This document shows, one piece after another, positions 8,777 to 17,062 of a DNA stretch of 33,886 bases. The position numbers and the translations under genes were made by a program. Each line of letters opens with the position of its first letter. Within the stretch, counting starts at the first letter, position 1. Source of the DNA: JANQJA01 sp040880285 (lineage in GTDB: Bacteria > Pseudomonadota > Gammaproteobacteria > Pseudomonadales > Azotimanducaceae); the NCBI GenBank assembly GCA_040880285.1, contig JBBDIT010000025.1:1-33886 (forward strand), read 5' to 3'. The notes beneath the pieces are model-generated. The model was not told the DNA's origin. It worked only from the letters and a program-made list of their open reading frames with translations, and ran no database searches.

Positions 8777-10051
8777 CTAGTCGGTGAGGTAAACGATATC
8801 GGCATTTTGAAAGGCACTGAGACTGGAAATCACCACGGTCTGGCCTTCAGAGAGACCGCTGAGTACCTCGACACTACTGACGCTGACAAGCCCGGGTTCG
8901 ATTTGCTGCCTTTTCGCAAGACCGTCTTTTACTACATAGGTGAATCGACCGCTACTCGATTCAAGAAACGGGCCGCGTTCCACCAGCAACACATCCGCTT
9001 TACTTTCCAGTAAGATCCGGGCGGTAACCCGCTGGTTCTGCTTCATGTTGGCAGGGGGTTGGCCGCTGAACCTGACTTTTGCGGTAATCTGGCTATTGAT
9101 CACCTCCGGTGATACGGCGACCAGGATTGCCGGGTAGGTATTGCCCTCGTGCCTGACCTCAGCATCGAGGCCGAGTGCAAGATGCGATGCATAAGAATCC
9201 GGCACCTGTATTTCCACCTCAAATGCGGTCAGGTCTACTACCGTCAAAAGTGGCTGGTTCGCCGCGATGGCATCCTTATTCTCAACCAGTAGATTACCGA
9301 CGATGCCGGTGACAGGGCTCAGGATTTCGAGTTTTGCCACTTGTCGTTCCAGCTCTGTTACTCGTAATTGCTGACGCTGGATATCGAGTTCGGCGGTTTG
9401 CAACTCGAACGCCAGACTTTCCAGCTGCAGTTTTGCGTCTTCGATGGCATGGACATGTCGTAACTCCGCGTTGGCAACATCATCCCGGGCTTTGTCGTAG
9501 TCGAACTCGCTGATCGCCTCGCGCGCATGTGCGGCCTCAGCCCGCCGTAATTCACGCCTGGCGGCAATCAGTTGTATCTCGGCCAGGTCCACGTTCTGCT
9601 TATTGGCGAGCCCGGTTTTCCTGGCTTCGATCTGCTGGCGCTTGAAACTGGTCCGGGCGCCCTCGAGGGCCGCGATTTCTTGTTGCAGCAGGCTCAACAT
9701 CTCCGGGCTCTCTATCTGGGCAATCAGCTCTCCTTTTTTCACGGTATCGCCCGCCTGCACCATGATCGTCACCGCGCCTCCTGCTGGGCTAAACAAGGTG
9801 GGTTTTATTGCCGCGGTCACTTTGCCCTGGGCCGATATGTCGCGCATCAGACTACCGCGGGTTACTGTGGAAAGACGCAGTCGATCCCGGGACACAGTCT
9901 GTTCGGCGCTGGCCCAGCGTTGGTAGGAAGGAAAGGCATATACACCGATGGCCAGTGCCGAAATCACTAGCAGAGCGACCAGGACACGGGTGGCGTTGAG
10001 CTTTCTTGGGGATTCAATGCGTTCGTCCTGGGCTGAAGTGTCCCGAATCAT
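8777..10051 (-). CDS. Efflux periplasmic adaptor (HlyD/MacA-like membrane fusion protein)
   Basis: A 424-residue membrane-fusion protein. A short cytoplasmic N-terminus precedes one membrane anchor (about residues 25-44). Then come the first half of the lipoyl/barrel-sandwich domain (GGAVTIMVQAGDTVKKGELI), a long alpha-helical hairpin rich in Glu, Arg, Gln and Ala (about 105-240), the second lipoyl half (ILSPVTGIVGNLLVENKDAI), then beta-barrel and membrane-proximal domains. Such proteins bridge an inner-membrane ABC or RND pump to an outer-membrane channel. Neither partner is adjacent: downstream is DAHP synthase, upstream a divergent TauE gene. The substrate cannot be told. Its promoter has a perfect TATAAT and a palindrome. 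Confidence 0.88.
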   Translation of the reverse strand: MIRDTSAQDERIESPRKLNATRVLVALLVISALAIGVYAFPSYQRWASAEQTVSRDRLRLSTVTRGSLMRDISAQGKVTAAIKPTLFSPAGGAVTIMVQAGDTVKKGELIAQIESPEMLSLLQQEIAALEGARTSFKRQQIEARKTGLANKQNVDLAEIQLIAARRELRRAEAAHAREAISEFDYDKARDDVANAELRHVHAIEDAKLQLESLAFELQTAELDIQRQQLRVTELERQVAKLEILSPVTGIVGNLLVENKDAIAANQPLLTVVDLTAFEVEIQVPDSYASHLALGLDAEVRHEGNTYPAILVAVSPEVINSQITAKVRFSGQPPANMKQNQRVTARILLESKADVLLVERGPFLESSSGRFTYVVKDGLAKRQQIEPGLVSVSSVEVLSGLSEGQTVVISSLSAFQNADIVYLTD

Positions 10052-10428
10052 ATTAATCTCAATTCTAGATAGATATTTTAACCTATTGTTATTATAGAAT
10101 AATTGTGTTGAATGTTTTCAACAAACACAGAGATCCCGGTGACCGGTTCCGCCACCTCACAAGGTTAGACGGTAGAACCCGGGAATTGGTTGGGAGTGCC
10201 CGAATCCGTTCCTGGTGTGCTCGAGTCGCGTCCCCATCGCCGCAGAAAAGCCGCCTGCAACCTCTTGCCTGGTTCAGATAATGTGCCGGTAACCTTGCCG
10301 GCCGATTTCAAACCGGGCCACCACTCGCTTGACCTAATGGATTGACATTGAATCGCTGATGCTTACCATGCGCTTTCCCCTTAACGCTTCTCACTTGCCG
10401 GGCTAGTCTGTTGGAATATGAACTCACC
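10052..10428. other. Intergenic region between adaptor and tauE-like gene
   Basis: About 375 bases between divergent genes. The first 75 bases are AT-rich and hold the adaptor promoter and a palindrome. The remainder, from about 10130, has ordinary composition. I find no convincing ORF, RNA gene or repeat in it. A promoter for the tauE-glnS-transformylase operon must lie here or nearby, but I cannot place it. Confidence 0.6.
10091..10123 (-). promoter_or_regulatory. Adaptor promoter with overlapping palindromic operator
   Basis: On the minus strand a perfect TATAAT (10096-10091) lies 19 bases from TTGAAA (10121-10116). A perfect 7-base inverted repeat, TGTTGAA-TGTT-TTCAACA (10106-10123), covers the -35 element. 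This arrangement suggests repression by a dimeric regulator. No regulator gene is next to it in this window. Confidence 0.5.
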
Positions 10429-11178
10429 ATGCTGAGTGTCAGCGTTCTGTTGGTCGCCGGTTTGATTGGTGGGTTTATCAATACGCTGGCGGGTGGTGGC
10501 TCCATGTTGACCTTGCCAGCATTGATGATGCTGGGAATGCCTGCCGATATCGCCAACGCCACCAATCGCATTGGCGTCCTGTTGCAATCCCTGACTGGTG
10601 TGAAGGGTTTTAAAGACGCGGACCGTCTGGATGTGAGCGCTATCGTGCCGGTATTGATACCGACATTGGCAGGTTCTCTGGTTGGGGCCCTGGGGGCGTC
10701 CTACTTGCCGCTCTGGTTGTTGAAGCCCACTCTGCTTGGTTCCATGGTGGCCATGGCGCTCATCATGTTGATCTGGCCCGGTGTGGTCGCGCCAGCGCCC
10801 GGTACCAATGCCTATACCGTCAGGGAGCGGCCTCTCGCTGCCGCGGGCCTATTCTTTGCCGGACTTTACGGTGGCTTCGTGCAGGCAGGTGTGGGTTTCA
10901 TTTTGATTGCGGCACTGGCGGGCGGTTTGCGCTATGACCTGGTTCGCAGTAATGCCTTGAAGTTGGTTTGTACCGCGGCATTCAGTGTCCTGGCATTGGC
11001 AGTTTTTATTCTCCGTGATCAGGTTTTGTGGATTCCAGGACTGGTTCTGGCAGCAGGCACCGTGGTTGGCGCCATGTTAAGTGTCCGATTCGCAATCACC
11101 GTTGCGCAAACTACGCTAAAATGGCTTCTTTTTATTATGGTTTCGCTTACCTGCGGGGCAGCGTTCTTTTACGGGTAA
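10429..11178 (+). CDS. TauE/SafE family membrane permease
   Basis: About 249 residues with roughly eight hydrophobic segments and the family's two half-repeats. The first has GGFINTLAGGGSMLTLPAL near the N-terminus, the second GLYGGFVQAGVGFILIAAL in the middle. The family is linked to export of sulfite, sulfonates or other small organic anions, but substrates are rarely known. I chose the ATG at 10429 because the first membrane segment starts right after it; an in-frame TTG at 10411 is possible. It is 12 bases upstream of glnS and probably co-transcribed. The sulfite reductase lies 8 kb away, too far to argue a shared role. Confidence 0.88.
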   Translation: MLSVSVLLVAGLIGGFINTLAGGGSMLTLPALMMLGMPADIANATNRIGVLLQSLTGVKGFKDADRLDVSAIVPVLIPTLAGSLVGALGASYLPLWLLKPTLLGSMVAMALIMLIWPGVVAPAPGTNAYTVRERPLAAAGLFFAGLYGGFVQAGVGFILIAALAGGLRYDLVRSNALKLVCTAAFSVLALAVFILRDQVLWIPGLVLAAGTVVGAMLSVRFAITVAQTTLKWLLFIMVSLTCGAAFFYG

Positions 11179-11190
11179 TGATTCGCAACA

Positions 11191-12879
11191 ATGAACGACA
11201 GCGATAACGAGAAGTATCCACCCAACTTTATACGCACCATCATCGAAAAAGATGTGGCGGCTAATAAAAATGGTGGCAAGGTCGTGACCCGGTTTCCGCC
11301 TGAGCCAAATGGCTACCTGCATATCGGTCATGCAAAAGCGATCTGTCTTTCATTCGGCCTGGCGAAAGATTTTGGTGGCCGGACCAACCTCAGGTTTGAC
11401 GACACCAATCCACTGAAAGAATCGGTGGAGTTCATGGAGTCCATGAAAAAAGATATCGTGTGGCTGGGCTTCCAGTGGCACGAGGAGAAGAATGCTTCGG
11501 ACTACTTCGAGCAGCTCTACCGATTTGCTGAACAGCTCATTACTGCGGGCAAAGCTTATGTGGATTCATTGTCTGCCGAGGCAATCCGTGTACATCGCGG
11601 TACCCTGACAGCGCCTGGTCAAGATAGTCCGTTTCGGGATCGGAGCATCGATGAAAATCTGGAGCTGTTTCGGCGTATGCGTGCCGGCGAATTTGCTGAC
11701 GGCGAACATGTCCTGCGATTAAAAATCGATATGGCGTCGCCTAACATTAATCTGCGGGACCCGACCATCTATCGAATCCGGCATGTCCATCATCACCAGA
11801 CCGGTGACGCCTGGTGCATTTACCCGATGTACGATTACACTCATTGCATTTCAGATTCCCTCGAGGGTATTACCCATTCCTTGTGTGACCTGTCGTTCGA
11901 GGATCACCGGCCTTTATATGACTGGGTGCTGGATGAGCTCAAGATGAACTGCCATCCACAACAAATCGAGTTTTCCCGGCTCAACCTCCAGTACACCGTG
12001 ATGAGCAAGCGTAAACTTAAGCAGCTGGTAGAAGAAAACCTGGTGGATGGTTGGGATGACCCGAGGTTGCCAACTCTCGCGGGGCTACGCCGCAGAGGCT
12101 ATACGCCGTCGGCAATCCGGGATTTCTGTCGCCGCATCGGTGTCACCAAAAGTGACAATAATGTTGAGCTGGCAATGCTGGAGAGTTGTGTCCGGGATGA
12201 CCTTGACGAAACAGCGCCCCGGGTCATGGGCGTTTTAGATCCCTTGAAGGTAGTCATCGAGAACTATCCGAAAGGAGACACGGTAGAGGAACTCAGTGCC
12301 GCCAACCATCCCAAGGATGAATCCATGGGCACGAGGATGTTGCCGTTTACTCGTGAGCTATACATCGACCGAGATGATTTTCGAGAACAAGCCAACCGCA
12401 AATACAAGCGCCTTGTGGCTGGTGGAGAAGTGCGATTGCGATATGCCTATGTGATCAAGGCAGAATCCGTAATCAGGAATGAGGCCGGTGAAATCACTGA
12501 ATTACGGTGTACTTATGATCCGGATACGCTTGGCAAGAATCCCGAAGGGCGCAAAGTACGTGGCGTTATCCACTGGGTCTCGGCAACCGAAAGTCCTGTG
12601 GCAGAGTTCCGCCTTTACCACCCCTTGTTTACAGTGGATTTCCCGGATGCAGATGAACGGGATTATCGGGAACTCATGAACCCTGACTCACTGATTGTAA
12701 AGCACGGCTATGTCGAGCGTGGATTGCGTGATGCTGATGTTGATGACCGGTACCAGTTTGAAAGGGAAGGCTATTTTTGTATTGATCCAAAACACCATGG
12801 TACCGGGAAACTGGTATTTAATCGAACGGTTGGCTTGAGAGACACCTGGGCCAAAATCGAAAATAAAGAGGACCAATGA
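11191..12879 (+). CDS. glnS: Glutaminyl-tRNA synthetase
   Basis: A 562-residue class I synthetase that charges tRNA-Gln directly. The HIGH signature is at 44-47 (PNGYLHIGHAKAI) and the KMSKS-type loop is VMSKRKL at about 270-276. The catalytic domain is followed by the two C-terminal beta-barrels that read the anticodon. Length is close to the E. coli enzyme. It lies between the tauE-like gene (12-base gap) and the AICAR transformylase (four-base ATGA overlap), so the three form an operon. A T-box is neither expected nor seen. Confidence 0.98.
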   Translation: MNDSDNEKYPPNFIRTIIEKDVAANKNGGKVVTRFPPEPNGYLHIGHAKAICLSFGLAKDFGGRTNLRFDDTNPLKESVEFMESMKKDIVWLGFQWHEEKNASDYFEQLYRFAEQLITAGKAYVDSLSAEAIRVHRGTLTAPGQDSPFRDRSIDENLELFRRMRAGEFADGEHVLRLKIDMASPNINLRDPTIYRIRHVHHHQTGDAWCIYPMYDYTHCISDSLEGITHSLCDLSFEDHRPLYDWVLDELKMNCHPQQIEFSRLNLQYTVMSKRKLKQLVEENLVDGWDDPRLPTLAGLRRRGYTPSAIRDFCRRIGVTKSDNNVELAMLESCVRDDLDETAPRVMGVLDPLKVVIENYPKGDTVEELSAANHPKDESMGTRMLPFTRELYIDRDDFREQANRKYKRLVAGGEVRLRYAYVIKAESVIRNEAGEITELRCTYDPDTLGKNPEGRKVRGVIHWVSATESPVAEFRLYHPLFTVDFPDADERDYRELMNPDSLIVKHGYVERGLRDADVDDRYQFEREGYFCIDPKHHGTGKLVFNRTVGLRDTWAKIENKEDQ

Positions 12880-14021
12880 GTCGCATACCGCTCAAATATG
12901 GCATCAATCCCCACCAGGCACATGCAGTGGTTTCACATCCAGGCGAGCCACTCAAAGTCTTAAATGGTAATCCTGGTTACATTAACCTGCTTGATGCGCT
13001 GACGGCCTGGCAACTGGTCATTGAGATGCGTGCAGCCACGGGTAAAGCGTCTGCCGCCTCATTCAAGCACGTCAGCCCGGCTGGCGCTGCGACCGAGAAA
13101 CCCTTGAGCGATGACTATCTTGCTTCCCAGTTTCTGCCAAAGCGGGATTACTCTCCGGTGGCAACCGCGTACGCGCGCGCCCGGGGAGGGGATCGAATGT
13201 GCTCATTTGGTGATGCGGTGGCGGTCAGTGAAATCGTGGACGGCAGCCTGGCAAATTTGCTCAGGGCAGAAGTATCAGACCTGATCATTGCACCCGGATA
13301 TGAGCCGGAGGCGCTTGAGATCCTGTGTGCCAAAAAAGGAGGAAGTTATCTGGTATTACAGATGGATCCCGACTACGAGCCACCCCGGGTTGAATCACGT
13401 GAACTGTTCGGTTTTACGTTTGAGCAGGACCGCAATAACGCGGCAATTACCGCTTCCCTGTTCGATGGCGAGTCGGCACCAATCGTTGAGACCTTGATCG
13501 TAGCGACGCTTGCCCTCAAGTATGCGCAATCCAACAGTGTTTGTGTGGGGTATGACGGTCAGGTCATTGGCCTTGGAGCGGGCCAGCAGTCACGCATTCA
13601 TTGTACGCGTCTGGCCTGTGACAAGGCGGAAAAGTGGATGCTGCAGTTCCATCCGGACGTGCTAGCGCTCGATTTCAAGGCTGGTACAAAAAAACCTGAA
13701 AAAGCCAATCTGGTTGATCAATATCTATTGTGGGCGCAATTGTCTGACCAGGAACGTGGTGAACTGGTGGCAAACCTTGTCAGCGTCCCTGAACCCTTGA
13801 GCCATGCTTCACGGCGGCAGTGGATTGCAGGATATGAAGCCCTGTGTCTTAGCTCGGATGCGTATATCCCATTTCGGGACAATATCGACCGTGCCGCCAA
13901 AAGCAATATCCAGGTTATCGCGCACCCTGGCGGATCTGTCCGGGATGAAATCGTACAAGGGGCTTGCGACGAACATGGTATCAGGCTTATTGAAACCGGT
14001 ATTCGCTGCTTCCTTCATTAA
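12876..14021 (+). CDS. Stand-alone AICAR transformylase (PurH C-terminal-type)
   Basis: A 381-residue protein made only of the AICAR formyltransferase module; the IMP cyclohydrolase (MGS-like) domain that precedes it in bifunctional PurH is absent. It starts directly at the module's N-terminal motif (LKYGINPHQ). The catalytic Lys-His pair is in SFKHVSPAGAA (Lys64, His65). Other landmarks are YARARGGDRMCSFGD, IIAPGYEPEAL, QSNSVCVGYDGQVIGLGAGQQ and SSDAYIPFRDNIDRA. From memory these match animal ATIC more closely than E. coli PurH. It should formylate AICAR (ZMP) with 10-formyl-THF. The start overlaps the glnS stop by four bases. A separate cyclohydrolase or a normal purH must exist elsewhere. 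Confidence 0.9.
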   Translation: MSRIPLKYGINPHQAHAVVSHPGEPLKVLNGNPGYINLLDALTAWQLVIEMRAATGKASAASFKHVSPAGAATEKPLSDDYLASQFLPKRDYSPVATAYARARGGDRMCSFGDAVAVSEIVDGSLANLLRAEVSDLIIAPGYEPEALEILCAKKGGSYLVLQMDPDYEPPRVESRELFGFTFEQDRNNAAITASLFDGESAPIVETLIVATLALKYAQSNSVCVGYDGQVIGLGAGQQSRIHCTRLACDKAEKWMLQFHPDVLALDFKAGTKKPEKANLVDQYLLWAQLSDQERGELVANLVSVPEPLSHASRRQWIAGYEALCLSSDAYIPFRDNIDRAAKSNIQVIAHPGGSVRDEIVQGACDEHGIRLIETGIRCFLH

Positions 14022-14024
14022 TCT

Positions 14025-14124
14025 NNNNNNNNNNNNNNNNNNNNNNNNNNNNNNNNNNNNNNNNNNNNNNNNNNNNNNNNNNNNNNNNNNNNNNNNNNNN
14101 NNNNNNNNNNNNNNNNNNNNNNNN
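14025..14124. other. Assembly gap (100 Ns)
   Basis: Exactly 100 undetermined bases, the conventional placeholder for a scaffold join of unknown size. It falls a few bases after the transformylase stop, so genes may be missing between that gene and the dehydratase. Adjacency across it should not be used as operon evidence. Confidence 0.99.
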
Positions 14125-14145
14125 GTGAGGCCGGGCTAGAGGTTC

Positions 14146-15102
14146 ATGCTGACACGACAATCACTACCTCGCATTGAAGATGTCAAGGCTGCGCTCCAGC
14201 GCATCGCGCCCTATATTCATCGAACGCCGGTTGTGCAGAGCGAATTGTTGAATGACCTTTGCAAGGCCAGGCTCTTTTTCAAATGCGAGAACTTCCAGAA
14301 GGCGGGTGCCTTCAAATCCCGTGGTGCAGTCAACGCCGTATTCGAGCTGACTGATGAAGAGGCATCCCATGGTGTTGCCACACATTCATCAGGCAATCAC
14401 GGCTCGGCACTGGCGCGAGCGGCAAGTCTCCGAGGTATTCCCGCTTATGTCGTCGTGCCCTCGAATGCCAAGGCGGTTAAGAAGTCGGCGATTGCGGCCT
14501 ATGGTGGAGAGATCATTGAATGTGAACCCACGCTTGCGGCAAGGGAAGCGATGCTTGCAACGGTCATCGCTAAAACCGGTGCGACCTTTGTACCACCTTA
14601 CGATGATGCCCGTATCATTGCCGGACAGGGAACCGCAGCGCTGGAATTAATTGAAGACGTACCGGACCTGGACAGCATCATTGTTCCGGTCGGCGGTGGT
14701 GGCTTGCTGGCAGGCACCTGTCTTGTCGGGGCGGACAAGGGTATTGATGTTTATGGCGCCGAACCTGAAGGCGCCGGTGATGCGTATCGATCACTTACCT
14801 CCGGTGAGCATGTGACCTCACAGGTGCCGGACACCATCGCCGATGGTCTTCTGACCACATTGGGTATTCTCAATTTCGAAATCATCAAGGCAAACGTGGA
14901 AGCGATCTTGCTGGTTTCTGATGACGAGATTATTTCGGCCATGGCATTAGTCTGGACCCGATTGAAGCTGGTGATTGAACCATCCTCTGCAGTTACGCTG
15001 GCGGCGGTCATACGGTACCCGGAATATTTTACCGGTGCGGCGGTCGGCATCATCCTGACCGGAGGTAATGTGGACCTTGCAGATTTGCCGTTCAATCCTT
15101 GA
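14146..15102 (+). CDS. PLP-dependent threonine/serine dehydratase family (serine racemase-like)
   Basis: A 318-residue fold-type II PLP enzyme. The Schiff-base lysine is Lys57 in AGAFKSRGAVNA, the substrate loop is SSGNHG at 81-86, and the phosphate-binding glycine loop is VGGGGLLAG at about 176-184. It lacks the C-terminal ACT-like domain of biosynthetic IlvA, so it belongs with catabolic threonine dehydratase, serine racemase and threo-3-hydroxyaspartate ammonia-lyase, which sequence alone does not separate. The start is close to the assembly gap, but the N-terminus looks complete. Its 3' end overlaps the convergent selenoprotein gene by 11 bases. Confidence 0.9.
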   Translation: MLTRQSLPRIEDVKAALQRIAPYIHRTPVVQSELLNDLCKARLFFKCENFQKAGAFKSRGAVNAVFELTDEEASHGVATHSSGNHGSALARAASLRGIPAYVVVPSNAKAVKKSAIAAYGGEIIECEPTLAAREAMLATVIAKTGATFVPPYDDARIIAGQGTAALELIEDVPDLDSIIVPVGGGGLLAGTCLVGADKGIDVYGAEPEGAGDAYRSLTSGEHVTSQVPDTIADGLLTTLGILNFEIIKANVEAILLVSDDEIISAMALVWTRLKLVIEPSSAVTLAAVIRYPEYFTGAAVGIILTGGNVDLADLPFNP

Positions 15103-15310
15103 TCAGGCGGGTAACCTCGCCGGAATCGGGAAATCGACCAGTCTTGTACTTGGACCAGATGAGCGTGCCATCGACGACAACGTCGAAAATGCCTTTTCCT
15201 TCCGGGAAGAGTTGTACATCGGCAGCCAGGTTTTCCTTCAGCTCGGCAGCCAAACTGACCGCCTCGGGTTTATAGTTTCACTGTGCGCAGTAGTGTATTT
15301 CAACTTTCAT
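15092..15310 (-). CDS. SelW-like (Rdx family) selenoprotein with in-frame TGA
   Basis: A 72-residue thioredoxin-like protein of the SelT/SelW/SelH (Rdx) family. It reads MKVEIHYCAQ, then TGA (15280-15278, residue 11), then NYKPEAVSLAAEL. The TGA falls exactly at the second position of the family's redox CxxC/CxxU motif, so it is read as selenocysteine (CAQU). The frame stays open afterwards, with the expected family tail (GKGIFDVVVDG, then WSKYKTGRFP). The start has a strong GGAG ribosome site six bases upstream. A SECIS-like hairpin follows the TGA. A standard gene caller would miss this gene, since the TGA leaves only ten codons. The role is presumed thiol/selenol redox chemistry. A TGC-to-TGA mutation or sequencing error is the alternative. 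Confidence 0.85.
15245..15263 (-). promoter_or_regulatory. SECIS-like hairpin of the SelW-like gene
   Basis: On the minus strand GGCGGTC (15263-15257) pairs with GGCTGCC (15251-15245) over all seven positions, two of them G-U. The five-base loop AGTTT has a G at its second position. The loop begins 21 bases after the TGA. A short stem, a small loop with G in its first two positions and a distance of about 16-37 bases are the published features of bacterial SECIS elements bound by SelB. The hairpin lies inside the coding region, as in other bacterial selenoprotein genes. Confidence 0.65.
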
Positions 15311-15380
15311 TGCTGACTCCTCTGGTAGTACCCGGTCACCTTCCGTTCGGCTCTTCATAGAGACCTTCTTACCGTCTTAC

Positions 15381-15881
15381 TTACAGTGCATCAAATGCAG
15401 CGCCAAAACCATCGAGAGACAAGGGTATCGAGACGTTCTGTTGCGCCGAGGCTCCAAACACCACCTGGGCTTGCGTCCCCGCTTTCAAGCTTTCGATTGC
15501 ATCCTGTGAAAGTGCAAGAAGACCAAGACAGCCGTTGCCATCGCACTTTTGTACCGTGGCCGTCAGGGGTGGATCGTCATCCACGATAACCGAAATTCCC
15601 CTGGGCAGAAAGATACCCAGCGGGGCCGTCAGGTACATGATGGGTCTGTCATTGTTTGCAACATAGCCGATTGATGTCTGGAATATGAGGTTGCCGGTTT
15701 CATCCTGGTTGGCAGACTGTACGACCTGGCATACGCGCGGCTCACCGGTTGTGCAGATCCTGGACCAGTCGCCCCAGGTTTGTTCGACCTTTTGTTGTCG
15801 TTCTTCCCCGCCCTGGGCTGATACGCCGTGGGACAGACACAAAAGACTCAAAAGCAGGAGAGGCAAGCATCGTTTTTGCAT
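15381..15881 (-). CDS. IalB-like (invasion-associated locus B) secreted protein
   Basis: A 166-residue exported protein. A signal peptide (two basic residues, a Leu-rich core, and cleavage after about SAQ at residue 23) precedes the IalB domain. That domain starts with WGDWSRICTTGEPRVCQVVQ and has paired cysteines, including the later pair in VQKCDGNGCLGLL. The name comes from a Bartonella virulence locus, but homologues are widespread in non-pathogens and their role is unknown. No partner gene is evident. It lies between the selenoprotein and the enoyl-CoA hydratase, all on the minus strand. Confidence 0.82.
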   Translation of the reverse strand: MQKRCLPLLLLSLLCLSHGVSAQGGEERQQKVEQTWGDWSRICTTGEPRVCQVVQSANQDETGNLIFQTSIGYVANNDRPIMYLTAPLGIFLPRGISVIVDDDPPLTATVQKCDGNGCLGLLALSQDAIESLKAGTQAQVVFGASAQQNVSIPLSLDGFGAAFDAL

Positions 15882-15962
15882 GGGCCATCAGCCAAATCAG
15901 TTCACTGCCATGCTAACACGGGGCCGGCGTTATTTCGATGCGACTCAAGTAAGCTAATGAAA

Positions 15963-16820
15963 TCAAACAGTTTTATCGAGCCATTGGTTGAAGCTGGGAT
16001 CCCGCTTGTCTCGAAATGCCGCAACCCCCTCACGCGCATCCGGGTGATGATCCGTGATGGCTGTTTTAGCGGCAATTTCATCGCAGGCCTGCTCCATGGT
16101 GAGCTCCGCGGCCTGGTATACCGAACGCTTGAGCAGGCGCATCGCCACTTGCGGACCCGCGGCAAGTTCTGCGGCAAGGGCGGCCACTGCTGACTTTAGT
16201 TGCGCGGCCGGCACCACGCGATTGATGAGTCCGAGCTCAAGTGCTTCTTGTGCTGTGACGATCCTTTTCTGTAACAAAAAGTCGAGTGTTTTTGCCAGAC
16301 CCAGGTGCTGGAGCAGGAGGTATTGCCCACCTTCGTCAGGCAGTAAGCCAAATCGCAGGGTTGCGCTACCGAGCCTGGCATCCTCGGAAGCGATCTTGAA
16401 ATCACAGGAAAGAGCCAGCGATAAGCCCGTCTGGATGGCGACACCGTTGATAGCGGCAATGGTAATTTTATCCAGGCTCCTGATTTTGAGGTTCAGCGCC
16501 TGGGAGATGTGCCGCAGGCCGTTATAGGTACCGATCGCCGAATCGTGCCCCGGTGAAATGGGCGGCACCAGCGCATTTTCGCTTTGCTGGGGTTGGGTAT
16601 AGGCCTTGAGGTCATCGCCGGCGCAAAACCCTCGCCCTTGCCCGATGAACACGATGACACGCACGGCGTTATCCATCTGCGCCTGGGTCAAGGCTTCAAT
16701 CAGGTCGCGTTTCTTGGCCGAGCTCATACCGTTCAATTTCTCAGGTTCATTGAACGTAAACCAGGCGATGCCTGGTTCTTCGACGCTGATTTCGAATCCC
16801 GTAAACTGGCCTGTATCCAT
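15963..16820 (-). CDS. Enoyl-CoA hydratase/isomerase family protein
   Basis: A 285-residue crotonase-fold enzyme. The CoA and oxyanion segment is GRGFCAGDDLKAY at about 62-74; the second oxyanion segment is AAINGVAIQTGLSLALSCDF, starting at about 122. The acidic catalytic position is at PDEGGQYLL (Asp162, Glu163). I set the start at the ATG at 16820, which has GGGAGG 7 bases upstream. The reading frame runs on upstream to 17033, but that part does not resemble the family. Substrate and exact reaction (hydration, isomerisation or other) cannot be told. Confidence 0.88.
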   Translation of the reverse strand: MDTGQFTGFEISVEEPGIAWFTFNEPEKLNGMSSAKKRDLIEALTQAQMDNAVRVIVFIGQGRGFCAGDDLKAYTQPQQSENALVPPISPGHDSAIGTYNGLRHISQALNLKIRSLDKITIAAINGVAIQTGLSLALSCDFKIASEDARLGSATLRFGLLPDEGGQYLLLQHLGLAKTLDFLLQKRIVTAQEALELGLINRVVPAAQLKSAVAALAAELAAGPQVAMRLLKRSVYQAAELTMEQACDEIAAKTAITDHHPDAREGVAAFRDKRDPSFNQWLDKTV

Positions 16821-17062
16821 GGTGTGTCCTCCCGTCTGGTGTGGCCTCATCATTGGAAAATTCAGCAGCCGTGTCAATTTCGCCGGGATCAGCCCAGGCC
16901 AGGGATGGCGCCGATCAGCGGCAATGAGTTGCAGGCCCTGAAGAATCCGTCGCTTTACGTTAGAATGTTTGGGGTATTCGGCATCATTGACCCGGCATGA
17001 CGAAAGGGCTCTAATCGGATCAATACGATCCACACGGATTAACTGATCAAAGGTATCTTGTT

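Noticed and set aside
15068..15316. Plus-strand 82-residue ORF over the selenoprotein gene
   Set aside because: Antisense shadow of the SelW-like gene; no family resemblance, and it overlaps the dehydratase end.
16821..17033. N-terminal extension of the enoyl-CoA hydratase frame
   Set aside because: Does not resemble the family, and a good ribosome site precedes the internal ATG at 16820.
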